Notes: generated by a model from the sequence alone, not told the origin. 64,000 nucleotides of DNA from Salinigranum marinum (GCF_024228675.1 NZ_CP100461.1:1426001-1490000); one strand, 5' to 3'; shown: positions 46,292 to 55,546, counted from the first letter of the stretch. Made by a program: numbers and translations.

Positions 46292-46678
46292 ATGCCAGAC
46301 CCCGGCCAACTACCCGGCGAGTACAACATCGTCGTCGAGGACGAGTACGACCTCTTCGACCACCGAGTCCCAATCGAGGAATTCGAGGAGATGCTCCGGG
46401 AGAACGACGTGCCAGACGAGGTGTGTGTCGTCGGTCTCGGAGCAGTGTTCGAGGACGAAGAGGCGGTGAACGAACTCTCGCGGTTGATGAATCGGAGCGC
46501 GAACAGTCTCGAAACGAGGCACCCGCTGCCGACCATCCAGTTCGCTGTAAAGGGGTCGTTTCAGCGCCGACAGCGTGACTTCGAGCTACAGGCTGGAGGA
46601 GATCTCTTCCGACTGAGTCGGGTCTTCGGCCCACAAATAGACCGCCGAAGCAGCGGTTGGCTTACTTCACCGTTTTGA
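46292..46678 (+). CDS. small protein coupled to DUF499, 128 aa
   Basis: ATG two bases after the DUF499 stop, giving a 128-aa acidic product. The first 65 residues are acidic (VVEDEYDLFDHRVP, then FEEMLRENDVPDE). The C-terminal part is basic with RRQRDFELQAG and RRSSGWL. No domain is recognised. Tight spacing implies co-translation with the ATPase, so it is probably a subunit or regulator of the same system. Confidence 0.6.
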   Translation: MPDPGQLPGEYNIVVEDEYDLFDHRVPIEEFEEMLRENDVPDEVCVVGLGAVFEDEEAVNELSRLMNRSANSLETRHPLPTIQFAVKGSFQRRQRDFELQAGGDLFRLSRVFGPQIDRRSSGWLTSPF

Positions 46679-46729
46679 GACATACGTACCCTTTAGCCGC
46701 GTTTCACCGAGATGTGGTTACGAACTGAA

Positions 46730-48505
46730 TCATAGTAGCCGGAAGTCACCGACCATAGAGACTTGCGTGGGGCTTCCGACCTCGTCACGCGTTACGAAGT
46801 ACAGGTCGATTCGGCCCTCACGTTCGTCTCGTCGGAAAACAGGTACACAAGTGGTCGAGTCAGGCGACCGCTTCCCACAATGGGTCTCGATTTGTTTTCG
46901 AGTCCACTGACCCTCATGCTCGAGGTCAGATCGTGATTTATGTTGAAACGACAATGTATCTGCGGCCGCGTTCACCACCCGAAGAGAGAACTCGTGGACG
47001 TTGCTGAAGTCGAACGGGCCATCTGGTTCAGTTAGCCGCTTCAGGTCAGAGATGTCGTGCTGGTCGAGACAGAGGGCGTGTTCCCTGACGGCCCTGTAGA
47101 CATCCAGAGCTGGATAGTGTCTCGCGAGAACGTCGTGCAGGTACTGCTGAATGCCCTCGTGATACTCCCCCAGTGAGAAATACTGGCTGTCGGGCGAGAT
47201 GACCTGCAGCTCAGCACCAGTCTGTGCAATAGCACGGGTGCGTGGTTCGTTGAGTGGCGTCAGGAACCCCATCCGATCCGTTGTGAGCAGGTACGCGTAG
47301 CTGAAGAGCCGTGACCGGGAGCCCCCACTCTTCACTGGATCCTTGCCCTCGGCATAGTACTTCGAGTCGAGGACAGCTAACGTATCGTCGCCTTCCTCGA
47401 CAGCGTGATCCGGCTGGTGGTACACCTGCGCCTCGTCCTCGAATGGTTTCACCGTCGGTGAGCGCACGGCGGAGACGTTCTCCGTCTGGTCGAGCCAGTC
47501 GTACCCCTTAATCGCGTCCAGTTCGACCTCGATTGCGACCTGCGAGTACTGCTCGAACAGCGACTCCATGTTCAGCACGTAGTCCACGACGAGTTCGCGG
47601 TCTCCGTGCATCGCGGGTGTCCCCAGAGACGATGCCACGATCGCCTTCGAGACCTCGATGGCCTGCTGGTAGTAGTGGCGCTGTTTCGGGAGGTCATGAA
47701 GTGAGAACCGTTGGTACTCGGGGATCCGGCGTCGACCGCTACCCACGTCCAACTTCTCCAAGTGTCGAACCTCCTGATGCACCTGCGAGAAGATGTGGTA
47801 GTACGCTTGGTGATCGTACTCGTCCTCGTACTGGCTGAACAACCGGAGGAGGTGTGTACCGGCGTAGTGGAGCAGGGAGTTCGCAGCGTTATCGTATTCC
47901 ACCTCTTTCAGGATGCAGTGTTGCTGCGCCCGGCCCTCGGCCTGATTGATGAGTGACTGCTCGACGTCGATAACACCGCGAGGCTGTTCGAGATCTGCCC
48001 GACGCGTCTCCAGCCGCCGGACGAATCCGTTACGGTGAATCGATTCGAGTCCGTTGAGGTAGTTGATGGCCAGAATCAGGAAGACGTCTTCGAGGTCGAC
48101 GTCCTCCGTGCGGAACTCGGACAGTGGGATGCCGTGATACTCGACCGATCGCTTTCGGCCGTGCACGGCGAGCAGCATGTCGAAGATGTAGTCCCAGTCG
48201 ATCTTCGGTTCGATTCGGAGCTTCGACCTCGGCGTTAGGCTGACGATTCCGACGTTGTCCCGAGCCGTGACGTGCATCACGCGTCCGTCGAGCCGGATTC
48301 GGACAACCCGGTACTCATCGTCGCTGTCGTCGAGCGACTTCTGAGTCTTGACGTAGATGTTGTCGGCTTCCTGCTCGAACGACGCTCGGCGAAGTTGCTC
48401 GCCGATCGTGGGAGGGCAGTTCTCGATCCGAATCTGGCCACGCTCCGGGATGCTGAACGTGCCGGGTTCGTACTCGTACGATTCGACAGGCTCGGCGGTA
48501 CTCAT
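46730..48505 (-). CDS. mcrC: McrC-family restriction subunit
   Basis: A 591-aa protein of the McrC/McrBC-specificity family. An N-terminal domain of about 130 residues is followed by the region typical of McrC (LLAVHGRKRSVEY near 110, then LIYLNGLESIHRNG-like helices). The nuclease-like core follows, with an aspartate in LAVLDSKYYAEG giving the D-x-K pattern of PD-(D/E)xK enzymes. The ATG shares one base with the McrB stop (48505). McrBC cuts DNA carrying modified cytosines; McrC activates McrB and supplies nuclease activity. Confidence 0.9.
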   Translation of the reverse strand: MSTAEPVESYEYEPGTFSIPERGQIRIENCPPTIGEQLRRASFEQEADNIYVKTQKSLDDSDDEYRVVRIRLDGRVMHVTARDNVGIVSLTPRSKLRIEPKIDWDYIFDMLLAVHGRKRSVEYHGIPLSEFRTEDVDLEDVFLILAINYLNGLESIHRNGFVRRLETRRADLEQPRGVIDVEQSLINQAEGRAQQHCILKEVEYDNAANSLLHYAGTHLLRLFSQYEDEYDHQAYYHIFSQVHQEVRHLEKLDVGSGRRRIPEYQRFSLHDLPKQRHYYQQAIEVSKAIVASSLGTPAMHGDRELVVDYVLNMESLFEQYSQVAIEVELDAIKGYDWLDQTENVSAVRSPTVKPFEDEAQVYHQPDHAVEEGDDTLAVLDSKYYAEGKDPVKSGGSRSRLFSYAYLLTTDRMGFLTPLNEPRTRAIAQTGAELQVISPDSQYFSLGEYHEGIQQYLHDVLARHYPALDVYRAVREHALCLDQHDISDLKRLTEPDGPFDFSNVHEFSLRVVNAAADTLSFQHKSRSDLEHEGQWTRKQIETHCGKRSPDSTTCVPVFRRDEREGRIDLYFVTRDEVGSPTQVSMVGDFRLL

Positions 48506-49746
48506 TACTGGTACGAGCCCATCTGCCGTTGTTCGGCCTCCAACTCTCGGCTGGCGAGTTCCGCCGCCGGCCCGAGTTCGAACCGCTCAAAGGACTTGTT
48601 CAGTGCTCGGTAGTGTTCCTCGATTTGCTCGATCTGGGGGAATGCCGCCGAGTTCAAGAGGCGCGGCACGATGAACGTACGAAATGCCTGCCCAACTGCC
48701 TCCTCGGGCTCGTCCATGTACAGGCTCTCATCTTGGAGCGCCTCGTGGAGGAAGATTGTGACGTCACGGTAGTGCATCGGGCCGAATCGCATGATTGGGC
48801 CACGCGATGCTTTCTCCGAGCCGTGATTGATGCCGTCGAAGTCCGCCTCGAAGAGGTCAAGTAGCTCTCCGTTGTCGAGTAGAGGAATGTCGCCGAGGTA
48901 GTCGTCGATCCACCCCTCGAACAGCGACCGTCGGTCTTCGTCCTCGTACTCGTCGAGTTCGACCATCGCGAACCGACGTGTGATGGCGTTATCCAGTTCG
49001 TTGACCGTCCGGTCGGACATGTTCATCGTGCAGATGATGCTCACCCGCTCGTCCAGCTCGATGGTCTCTCCGTCGTCGGTCTCGATGAGTGTCTGGTTGC
49101 GGTTCTCGATGGCAGTGTAGAGCGGCCCGAAGATCTGTGAGATGTCTGCTCGCGTGATCTCGTCCAGTATCACGGCGTAGGGGATTTCGAAATCGCGAGC
49201 CCGTTTGACGCCCTCCGAGACGGCACCAAGCTCCGTCTGATAGCCTAGCGAGCGAACACCGGTGGAACCCGTGAGCTTCGGGCCAATCCCGCCGATGATG
49301 TCCTTGGCTGTCCACGATGGCGTTGCGGTGTGGAGCGAGTAGCCGACACAGTGTTGGAGGGCGAGCTGCTTCGCAAAGGTGGTTTTCCCGGTGCCTGTTG
49401 GGCCGTAGAGAACGACTGGTTTCCCCGTGCGAAGGGCGGTTCGAGCGTTTCGTTCTACGTCATCGGGAACCAATATGCGCTCCGGAGTGTCGTCACCTCG
49501 AGTGCTGACCGTTCGCTTCAGTCCTTGGGACGCGTGGGGTGATTTGAGAACGGCCTGTCTGATGATCCCGACACCTTGGTCGCCCTCGTGGTACTTGTCC
49601 AATCCCTGTTCGCGGATGAGAAACTCGAGAACGTCGCTGCCGTTGGCATCTTCGACAGCTTCGACCACCTTGTCCGGGACGGCACGGAGGACGTCGAGAT
49701 TCTCCTTCGCGTCCTCTACCGTGTAGTTTCCCGCGGAACCATTCAT
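48505..49746 (-). CDS. mcrB: McrB-family AAA+ GTPase
   Basis: A 413-aa AAA+ motor. Walker A GPTGTGKT is at 115-122, Walker B AVILDEITRAD at 191-201, and the McrB signature M241-N-M-S-D245, the GTP-specific segment of this subfamily, follows. Arginines in ITRRFAMVEL fit the arginine finger region. The first 110 residues form a short N-terminal domain that would recognise modified DNA. It forms a two-gene operon with mcrC; the promoter region 49747-49863 is shared with the divergent small gene at 49864. Confidence 0.92.
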   Translation of the reverse strand: MNGSAGNYTVEDAKENLDVLRAVPDKVVEAVEDANGSDVLEFLIREQGLDKYHEGDQGVGIIRQAVLKSPHASQGLKRTVSTRGDDTPERILVPDDVERNARTALRTGKPVVLYGPTGTGKTTFAKQLALQHCVGYSLHTATPSWTAKDIIGGIGPKLTGSTGVRSLGYQTELGAVSEGVKRARDFEIPYAVILDEITRADISQIFGPLYTAIENRNQTLIETDDGETIELDERVSIICTMNMSDRTVNELDNAITRRFAMVELDEYEDEDRRSLFEGWIDDYLGDIPLLDNGELLDLFEADFDGINHGSEKASRGPIMRFGPMHYRDVTIFLHEALQDESLYMDEPEEAVGQAFRTFIVPRLLNSAAFPQIEQIEEHYRALNKSFERFELGPAAELASRELEAEQRQMGSYQ

Positions 49747-49863
49747 TTCTTGTTTGATTTCATGGTAGCTTGATAAAAGCGTGCCTCCAATTGTTTCTTC
49801 AACCTACACGCAGCCTGCGCACACACCCATTTAAGACAAGACTGGCTTTCTCGGAGACGGAAT

Positions 49864-50151
49864 ATGAGCGATATCCCGGACATCGAACCCACAGAAGAGG
49901 ACGTAAAGATGCTCGTATTTATGAAAGAGTTTGCAGCCCTGCTCAACAGATACGGACTCACACAAGCGAACGATGATTCTGAAGTTCCACACGAGCGAGC
50001 GGCTCACGTGATGATCAGCGAAGCCCATGACTGGTATCGGTCTGGGCGACTAGATGTCGGCGGAGACTCGTTTACAGGTTACTGTGAAATCGTACAGGAG
50101 GCGAACTACGAAGCCGATGATATAGAGGATGAATATTCTGCAGACTCATAG
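49864..50151 (+). CDS. hypothetical protein, 95 aa
   Basis: A small acidic protein with ATG 49864. A TATA-like atttaag at 49831-49837 is well placed for a leaderless start. Helical middle (MKEFAALLNRYGL, then AAHVMISEAHDWYRSGR); no metal or catalytic motif. It precedes rdfA on the same strand by 136 bases. Family not recognised. Confidence 0.6.
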   Translation: MSDIPDIEPTEEDVKMLVFMKEFAALLNRYGLTQANDDSEVPHERAAHVMISEAHDWYRSGRLDVGGDSFTGYCEIVQEANYEADDIEDEYSADS

Positions 50152-50287
50152 CAGGGTTCTATAGCCTGAGCCTATCCGACTGGGGGACTCTCCGACCCCT
50201 GAGGATGTGTTCAGTTCATCAACAAATCACTGCAATAACCGCGTCAACACCTCTGGATATATCATTGGGTGTTGTTAGCTGTGAGTA

Positions 50288-50905
50288 ATGCCGAAAAGCG
50301 GCGGATGCAAGGTTGATCGTGTCAGTGACAAATATGCGTTATTGGATCTCGATGATAGAATATTGACACGCCGAACAGAAGATGGTGCAGGAGGGCGAAG
50401 ACTAGCGTCATATATTAACCATTGGTTGCTCAGAAGGGCAATGTTCTCCGAGGGGATGTCTGTAATCGACGGTGCCGAAAGGAACTACTATCGACTACTG
50501 ACCGACGATGACGTAGCTGAAACATCACGCAATGATGCCCGCCGAAGACTTCGTCTAGCGGGTGTTGATGTTGAGGAGGTGGAAGACGATTTCGTATCCC
50601 ACAAGGCCGTATATCATCATCTGAATAAGTGTCTCGGAGTAGATACGAGCCGCAACTATACCCCAGATCTCAGTAAAGGTCTTGTCGACATTGAGAAATT
50701 CATAGGTCGAATAAAAATTGTTGTTTCAGGCGAAATAAGTCGGCTCAGTAAATACGGTCGTGTTGCAATCAGCGAACCAGATGTTATCGTCTCAGTTAAG
50801 ATTCGGTGCAGTGACTGCGGCCGCTCACACAATATCGTTCACTTTATGCGCAACCCCAAATGTCATTGTATTGGTAGTTCCTCCGATTTGACTGAGAGTG
50901 AGTGA
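50288..50905 (+). CDS. rdfA: rod-determining factor RdfA-like protein
   Basis: A 205-aa protein matching the haloarchaeal RdfA family as I recall it: an N-terminal KVDRVSDKY segment, YRLLTDDDV, ARRRLRLAGVDVEEVEDDFVS, and a C-terminal zinc site C-S-D-C...C-H-C. In Haloferax volcanii RdfA is needed for rod shape. Many copies lie in integrated elements, so regulatory roles tied to the element are also possible. AT-rich relative to neighbours. A gatatatc at about 50257-50264 serves as a TATA-like element for ATG 50288. Confidence 0.8.
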   Translation: MPKSGGCKVDRVSDKYALLDLDDRILTRRTEDGAGGRRLASYINHWLLRRAMFSEGMSVIDGAERNYYRLLTDDDVAETSRNDARRRLRLAGVDVEEVEDDFVSHKAVYHHLNKCLGVDTSRNYTPDLSKGLVDIEKFIGRIKIVVSGEISRLSKYGRVAISEPDVIVSVKIRCSDCGRSHNIVHFMRNPKCHCIGSSSDLTESE

Positions 50906-51095
50906 ACATATCCGGAGAAAGATGTTTGCGATTCTGCGTGCTTCACAGTTCTAGTTTAGCCATTCTTGATGAGAGAAATACCGGGACACAAAAGTGGAGT
51001 AACCACCCATAACCGGGCAGTGACTCTCCCTGAATCCACCACCGAAGTGGCAGTCGCGATTGCCCCTTTCGGGGCACGCGTATAATAGAACACCC

Positions 51096-51130
51096 GGGCG
51101 AAAAAGGCTGCCCCGGGGGTATTTTCGCCC
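51096..51130. terminator. inverted repeat just after the integrase stop codon
   Basis: GGGCGAAAA (51096-51104) and TTTTCGCCC (51122-51130) form a 9-bp stem directly beyond the stop of the minus-strand integrase gene, with the stem in line for a hairpin terminator. A second small hairpin GCCCC-tttc-GGGGC lies near 51061-51075. It may instead be a recombination site. Confidence 0.45.
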
Positions 51131-51131
51131 G

Positions 51132-51806
51132 TTAGCGGTTAGCGTGCTGAATTGAGGACGATGAGGGAGGCATCACGCTCCCCGCCGAGTCGGCTTCGAG
51201 CGCATCACCGTCAGCGAGGTAGTCCACCTTCTGACGCTCCCTGTCGAGCACCTCGGGACTGAACTCGCCCAAATAGTGCTTCCTGAACGTGTCCCAGTCG
51301 TGCCACCCACCCCACGACATCACGACCGAGGGAAGAACCCCCTCGCCGAGGATGTGGGTGGCCCACGAACGGCGGAGGTCATGGACATCGACGCGAGACC
51401 AACCCTCGTCCTGCGTCCGCTCCTCGATGCGGTCGGTCGCCCTGTTGAGCCACCGATACACCGTCCGGTCGGAGACCGAGACGAACGGGTCGTCTCTATC
51501 CATCGCAGTGAGATCGGCCATCGTCTCCATCTTGTCCGCCAACAGGTCGGGAACCGGCGGTTCGCGGTAGTGGCCCTTCTTCGCCACATCCTCCCAGACG
51601 CGGAGGTGGTAGTTCTCCTTCTCCGAGGTGACCAAGTCCGCCGGCGTAATCTGGACGATCTCCTTTCGACGGAGGCCACACCTCGCTGCGAGGGAGAGTG
51701 CGATGTGCTGTTCGGTGTCTTTTGCCTCGTCGATGACCTGCTCAATCTCGTCGGTCGAGAGCCAGACGCGTTTCCCCTCTCGGTTCTCGTAGGGTTTCAT
51801 TCGCAT
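51132..51806 (-). CDS. tyrosine recombinase/integrase, compact form, 224 aa
   Basis: A short integrase without the usual N-terminal core-binding domain. Catalytic motifs are visible: arginine I in CGLRRKEI (about 45-53), H-x-x-R in VDVHDLRRSW, and the tyrosine in KHYLGEF. The size and layout remind me of the compact integrases of pleolipovirus SNJ2 and related haloarchaeal elements. It is not next to any att repeat I can find, so it may belong to a second element now embedded in the island, or control excision. A stem-loop follows its stop. Confidence 0.88.
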   Translation of the reverse strand: MRMKPYENREGKRVWLSTDEIEQVIDEAKDTEQHIALSLAARCGLRRKEIVQITPADLVTSEKENYHLRVWEDVAKKGHYREPPVPDLLADKMETMADLTAMDRDDPFVSVSDRTVYRWLNRATDRIEERTQDEGWSRVDVHDLRRSWATHILGEGVLPSVVMSWGGWHDWDTFRKHYLGEFSPEVLDRERQKVDYLADGDALEADSAGSVMPPSSSSIQHANR

Positions 51807-52210
51807 GTTGTCGAACGCGGGGTGTCCGCGTTATGCAAAAGGAGGACGTTTTGGGTAAGTGCTCCCCAGATAGAGGGTGGTGAGCAGCGGTCGGCGGGGT
51901 GGTTTTGTCCTCGTTCACCGGAATCCCGGACACACACTTCAGCGAAACTCTCCTGCTTGTCCGAGCTGCCCAGTCGATGAGGGACAATTAACACACGGTG
52001 TGATTCGACCCTACGCCGAGGAAGTATCGGTTGCGATTCAGCTCAAACCAGATATTCAGCAATTTCGGCCTACACAAATGCGATAACGCACTCAAGGCCG
52101 TATTCTCGGATAGATAGCTCTTGCTGGAACGTGCAGGCTAAGCAATTCACTTGGCAAAAACGCCCTCAATTACCCACAACTTTATACACGTGCGGCACGT
52201 GGCCCAAAAC
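51807..52210. other. 404-base gap between the compact integrase and the PadR-like gene
   Basis: No gene can be supported here. The right end holds a TATA-like ttata at about 52179-52188, placed 27 bases before ATG 52211. A short palindrome, CACAC-g-GTGTG, lies at 51992-52002. The gap is a candidate place for an integrase promoter or operator; no tRNA-like sequence is seen. Confidence 0.4.
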
Positions 52211-52768
52211 ATGGCGGAACTCGTTAAATTAGATATCTCGGGCAAAAATCCCGCTGCACACGCCCGTCGCATCTTAGACCAATACGATGACGTGGAGGAC
52301 ATTTCGTCCATCACCATCCAAATCAACACCCCCGACAAGGAAGGTACCGGGGGTAGCGTCCAAGTGCCCACTTCAGCGTTCACGGAGGAGGAAGAGAGCA
52401 AAAGTGAAGCCGAGACGAGCATCACCGATGAATCATCATCGAAGGAACAAACCACCGAAGAACGCGAGGCTCGGAAGGAGGAGAAACGAAAGAAAGGTAC
52501 AATCAAGCCGAACACTAGCCACCACCGCGTCCTTCAAAAACTCGCTGAACTCGGGGAGAGCGGGAAGATCCCCGGGAGCGAGGTCAAAGAGAAGGTCACG
52601 GGTGTCTCTGACTCCAGTGTTTATCCAGCGCTGACGCAGCTCTGGGAACGCATGCTTGTCGACCGCGAACGCGTCGACGACGTGGCGAACCCCTACTACA
52701 AGTATGAACTCACCGACTTCGGACACCAGCAACTCGAAGAACTCGGCGAACCGCAGGAGGGCGAGTGA
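52211..52768 (+). CDS. PadR-like winged-helix transcriptional regulator
   Basis: A 185-aa protein. Residues 1-60 are mixed alpha/beta and unrecognised. A charged linker rich in Glu and Lys spans 60-115. A winged-helix domain at 118-185 has HHRVLQKLAELGES, then SSVYPALTQLWERML and a C-terminal wing YYKYELTDFGHQQLEEL, typical of PadR-family repressors. ATG 52211 is supported by a TATA-like ttata 27 bases upstream. It starts a plus-strand series of four small genes beside the compact integrase and may control it. Confidence 0.78.
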   Translation: MAELVKLDISGKNPAAHARRILDQYDDVEDISSITIQINTPDKEGTGGSVQVPTSAFTEEEESKSEAETSITDESSSKEQTTEEREARKEEKRKKGTIKPNTSHHRVLQKLAELGESGKIPGSEVKEKVTGVSDSSVYPALTQLWERMLVDRERVDDVANPYYKYELTDFGHQQLEELGEPQEGE

Positions 52769-52772
52769 AGAC

Positions 52773-53075
52773 ATGAACGTCGTGGACAAGGACGACTACG
52801 TCGAACTCCTTCTCGCACACGCCAGTCAAGGAACGTGGGAAGTTACCGGCCACGTCCGCCACCGCACCGACAACGAGGCCATCATCGATGTCAAATCACC
52901 AGCCCATCTCGGTGTCATCACAATCTCCGATCTTGGCCCGTGGGATGAGAAGCTTACCGCGTTCCGTGATCAAACATCAATACGTATCGGTTCAGTCGAG
53001 GTTGTTCGCCTCCTCAAGATCACATCTCTCCAATCCTCCAATCGACGATTGAGCGCCACTGTAGGTGATAAATGA
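52773..53075 (+). CDS. hypothetical protein, 100 aa
   Basis: ATG five bases after the PadR-like stop, giving 100 aa. Sequence pattern: helix DDYVELLLAHASQG, then beta strands (HVRHRTDNEAIIDVKSPAH, VVRLLKITS), possibly an OB-like or barrel fold. No family recognised. Co-transcription with the preceding gene is likely from the spacing. Confidence 0.6.
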   Translation: MNVVDKDDYVELLLAHASQGTWEVTGHVRHRTDNEAIIDVKSPAHLGVITISDLGPWDEKLTAFRDQTSIRIGSVEVVRLLKITSLQSSNRRLSATVGDK

Positions 53076-53127
53076 CCTGCCCTATCACAACAGAGACCGT
53101 CGTTCAACATATTCACACGTAGTATCT

Positions 53128-53364
53128 ATGCCAGAGCAAGCACCTGATTTGCCCTCGGTCTTCCTCACCCTCCTTGTTGTCAGCATCATCGTGTACACCG
53201 GAATGCTCCTTCTGAACGCGACCGCTGAAGCCAGTACCATCTCCGCTCCATTCCACTCGGCTGAGATTGCTCTCTCCAATTCGCTTGGTATCGCTCTACT
53301 CCTTGCCATCCCCTCAGGTATTGCGACAGTCATCGGCTATCTCGTCTGGTTCTCCGGCCGGTAA
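53128..53364 (+). CDS. small membrane protein, 78 aa
   Basis: Two hydrophobic segments are obvious (about 12-32 and 50-72: LTLLVVSIIVYTGMLL and GIALLLAIPSGIATVIGYLV), separated by a short polar loop. The product is a two-helix membrane protein of unknown role. Third gene of the small plus-strand series. Confidence 0.6.
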   Translation: MPEQAPDLPSVFLTLLVVSIIVYTGMLLLNATAEASTISAPFHSAEIALSNSLGIALLLAIPSGIATVIGYLVWFSGR

Positions 53365-53579
53365 CTCTCGTAGTCATGTCGTGACCACGCACGCCCATAC
53401 GAGATGAAGAGTACTCACCCCGGATGCGGCCCCGACAATTGATCGTGCTTGGCCCCGTCGAATCGCAGCACGCGAAATTCGTCCTCTTTTGCCTCTCGAA
53501 GAGAGCCTTCGTCACCTCGAACAGTTAACTAGCAAAAAAGTCAAGACATCGTATGAATTCCCACGAGGGAGATGGGTAG

Positions 53580-54323
53580 ATGGTCGACACACCACTTGGA
53601 GTCGCCAGCGGCATCGTCATCGGTGCGACTGGTGGGATCCTCGTCCAACGCTACCGATACCGACTTGACCGCAAACAGACTGTCAAGGAGTGGTTCGGCG
53701 ACAGCCTTGGCCTCATCGCACGCGTCGAACACCTCGGACGACGGGTCACCGAGTTTCAAACAGAGACGAACACCGAGACACTTCGCTCGGAACTGGAACC
53801 ACTCTCCGAAGAAATCAAGGAACACGCCGGGAGGGCACCCGATGGCGTACCGCCGGAGGCCCAAGAACGGATGAACAATCTCGCCAACATCGCCAATGGC
53901 CTCGTCATCATCACCGAACAAGGCGACGACTCGTCACCCACGGAACTCCTTTCCATTCTCCAAAGCACCGCCAAACAGCGCGACGAGCCCAATCCTGACA
54001 TCGAACAGGTCAACCAACTTATCGCCGGGATCGACACCGAAGCCATCCACGAGAAACTCCCCACGGAGGAGGTTGACTACGACGAGGAGATGCTGGACGA
54101 CATCCTCGGCGAGCTAAGCGAAGAAACGCGAGAGACGATGCAGATACAGTCTGTTGAGGACGCGCTCAACTTCGACTTTGGAGTGGCGAACGAAGTCGTG
54201 GACGGTCTCGATGTCGTCGACGATGTAATGGATGGCACGATGCGTGAATACGTCCGAGTCTGGACTCTGGACGTTACGGAAGGCCTCTACGACGAAATCG
54301 AAGCTCGCCGAGACCGCGTGTGA
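53580..54323 (+). CDS. membrane-anchored acidic protein, 247 aa
   Basis: A single N-terminal hydrophobic segment (about 6-23, LGVASGIVIGATGGILVQ) is followed by a basic patch and a long, mostly helical acidic region, with no recognised enzyme motif. It might be a membrane-tethered coiled-coil protein of a virus-like or plasmid-like module. ATG 53580 is the first in frame. Confidence 0.6.
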   Translation: MVDTPLGVASGIVIGATGGILVQRYRYRLDRKQTVKEWFGDSLGLIARVEHLGRRVTEFQTETNTETLRSELEPLSEEIKEHAGRAPDGVPPEAQERMNNLANIANGLVIITEQGDDSSPTELLSILQSTAKQRDEPNPDIEQVNQLIAGIDTEAIHEKLPTEEVDYDEEMLDDILGELSEETRETMQIQSVEDALNFDFGVANEVVDGLDVVDDVMDGTMREYVRVWTLDVTEGLYDEIEARRDRV

Positions 54324-54499
54324 TCTTAAGACGCATTAAACCCAGTACGCGGTTGCCACGAATCCGAAAATAACGGACGGCAGCTGAAGACCACAAGAGC
54401 CACACACCGACAAATTGGGTCGCCAGACTCGGCAGTAAGACACGCTTGCCGAGGCACGCGAGAGGCTCGACGCGTGAACCCGGAGAAAGAGCAACCAAA

Positions 54500-55027
54500 T
54501 TAGTCGCGGTCGAAGTCAAATTCTTCAACACTCATCGTTGGCATCGGGTCGTTCTCCATCAGCTGCTTCACACGCCCGAGATTTTCCCGCACCTCGCGTA
54601 TCTCCTCATCGTGTTCGTCAAGCTGCTGCTCTGCCTCAACGATTCGTTTCTTTACTTTCCCGTACGTCTCCTCAAACCGCTCCAATCGTTGTTCGACTCT
54701 GTCAAGCCGCTCTTCAATATCCTTCGAGCTCTCGTCACGCTCCACGTCGGCGAGTAGGGCCTCACCCGCATCGGTGTTGGTCGCTCTGCGTGGATCCAAG
54801 GGGCCACGCGTCTGTGTCTCCTCGTCCGTCCATGTCTCGACGAGGCCACGCTCTTCGAGCTTGTCCAGCCTATAGTGGATGTGCTGGTTCTTCGAGGCCC
54901 AGTAGAGAGCCTCTCGAATCGTCGTCACGGTCGGCCGAGGAAACTGTTCCACGAGTTCGAGCACTCGCAGATCTCGATCGGCAAGGTCTGTTTCGTTCGT
55001 CACCTTCACTCGTACCTCTGGCCCCAT
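54500..55027 (-). CDS. winged-helix and coiled-coil regulator, 175 aa
   Basis: Residues 20-75 form a winged helix (LRVLELVEQFPRPTVTTIREAL, then IHYRLDKLEERGLVETW). Residues 95-160 form a long coiled coil (RLDRVEQRLERFEE and following). Such haloarchaeal regulators are common next to integrases and transposons. It faces the preceding plus-strand genes. The adjacent 55028-55566 region has no gene I can support. Confidence 0.72.
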   Translation of the reverse strand: MGPEVRVKVTNETDLADRDLRVLELVEQFPRPTVTTIREALYWASKNQHIHYRLDKLEERGLVETWTDEETQTRGPLDPRRATNTDAGEALLADVERDESSKDIEERLDRVEQRLERFEETYGKVKKRIVEAEQQLDEHDEEIREVRENLGRVKQLMENDPMPTMSVEEFDFDRD

Positions 55028-55546
55028 AACATAAAATATCTTACAAAAAATTAGATTCCTCCTCCGAATTCAATTTCTATTTCAAATTTCAACTCTATTT
55101 GAAGCCGACCGGTGCGCCGTCAACATATAGAGGGGGAGTCTCGCCGGTAATACTCCCGGGCCGCATGGCCTCAATGCCGAGCAAGGTACTCTTTGAAAAG
55201 GTGACCGTGCCCCGTATCTCTCGGGATCATAGATATCAATCCCGACAAATAACATCGGTTCACTGCTCCACTGGAACTGTAGGGGGTTCCTCGTCGCCGC
55301 CGAAGGCCGAATTTGCATCGGAATCCACGCTTTGTGGGTATTTGATTCATCACGCGAACCAAGGGTAGAATTCTCTTGAGACCGTTTAGTGGGGACAGAG
55401 CCTTTGGCTAATCATCGAAATACACTGGGGTATTTTACTAATTAGAATTGTCTCGGGGAGACGAAATCAAGCATTAGAGAAAGTGTAGTACAGCGAGGAT
55501 TAAAATAGAAGATAGGTTTGGTTCCCTCGGGTTAAAAGCTATATAG
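55028..55546. other. gap before the insertion sequence, no supported gene
   Basis: Frames are short and their codon use is poor. The right end of the gap carries the 8-bp target-site copy ctatatag (55539-55546) of the insertion sequence. There may be traces of a decayed gene around 55100-55350, but I cannot identify it. Confidence 0.4.

Noticed and set aside
26368-46678. Classification as BREX or DISARM
   Set aside because: PglZ, BrxC, PglX, DrmA and DrmB are not present; only the SNF2 helicase and a methylase are shared in type.
51096-51130. att site for the compact integrase
   Set aside because: No matching direct repeat or tRNA-like sequence was found elsewhere in the window; listed only as a probable terminator.
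55099-55368. 89-codon frame before the insertion sequence
   Set aside because: No promoter or domain; codon use irregular.
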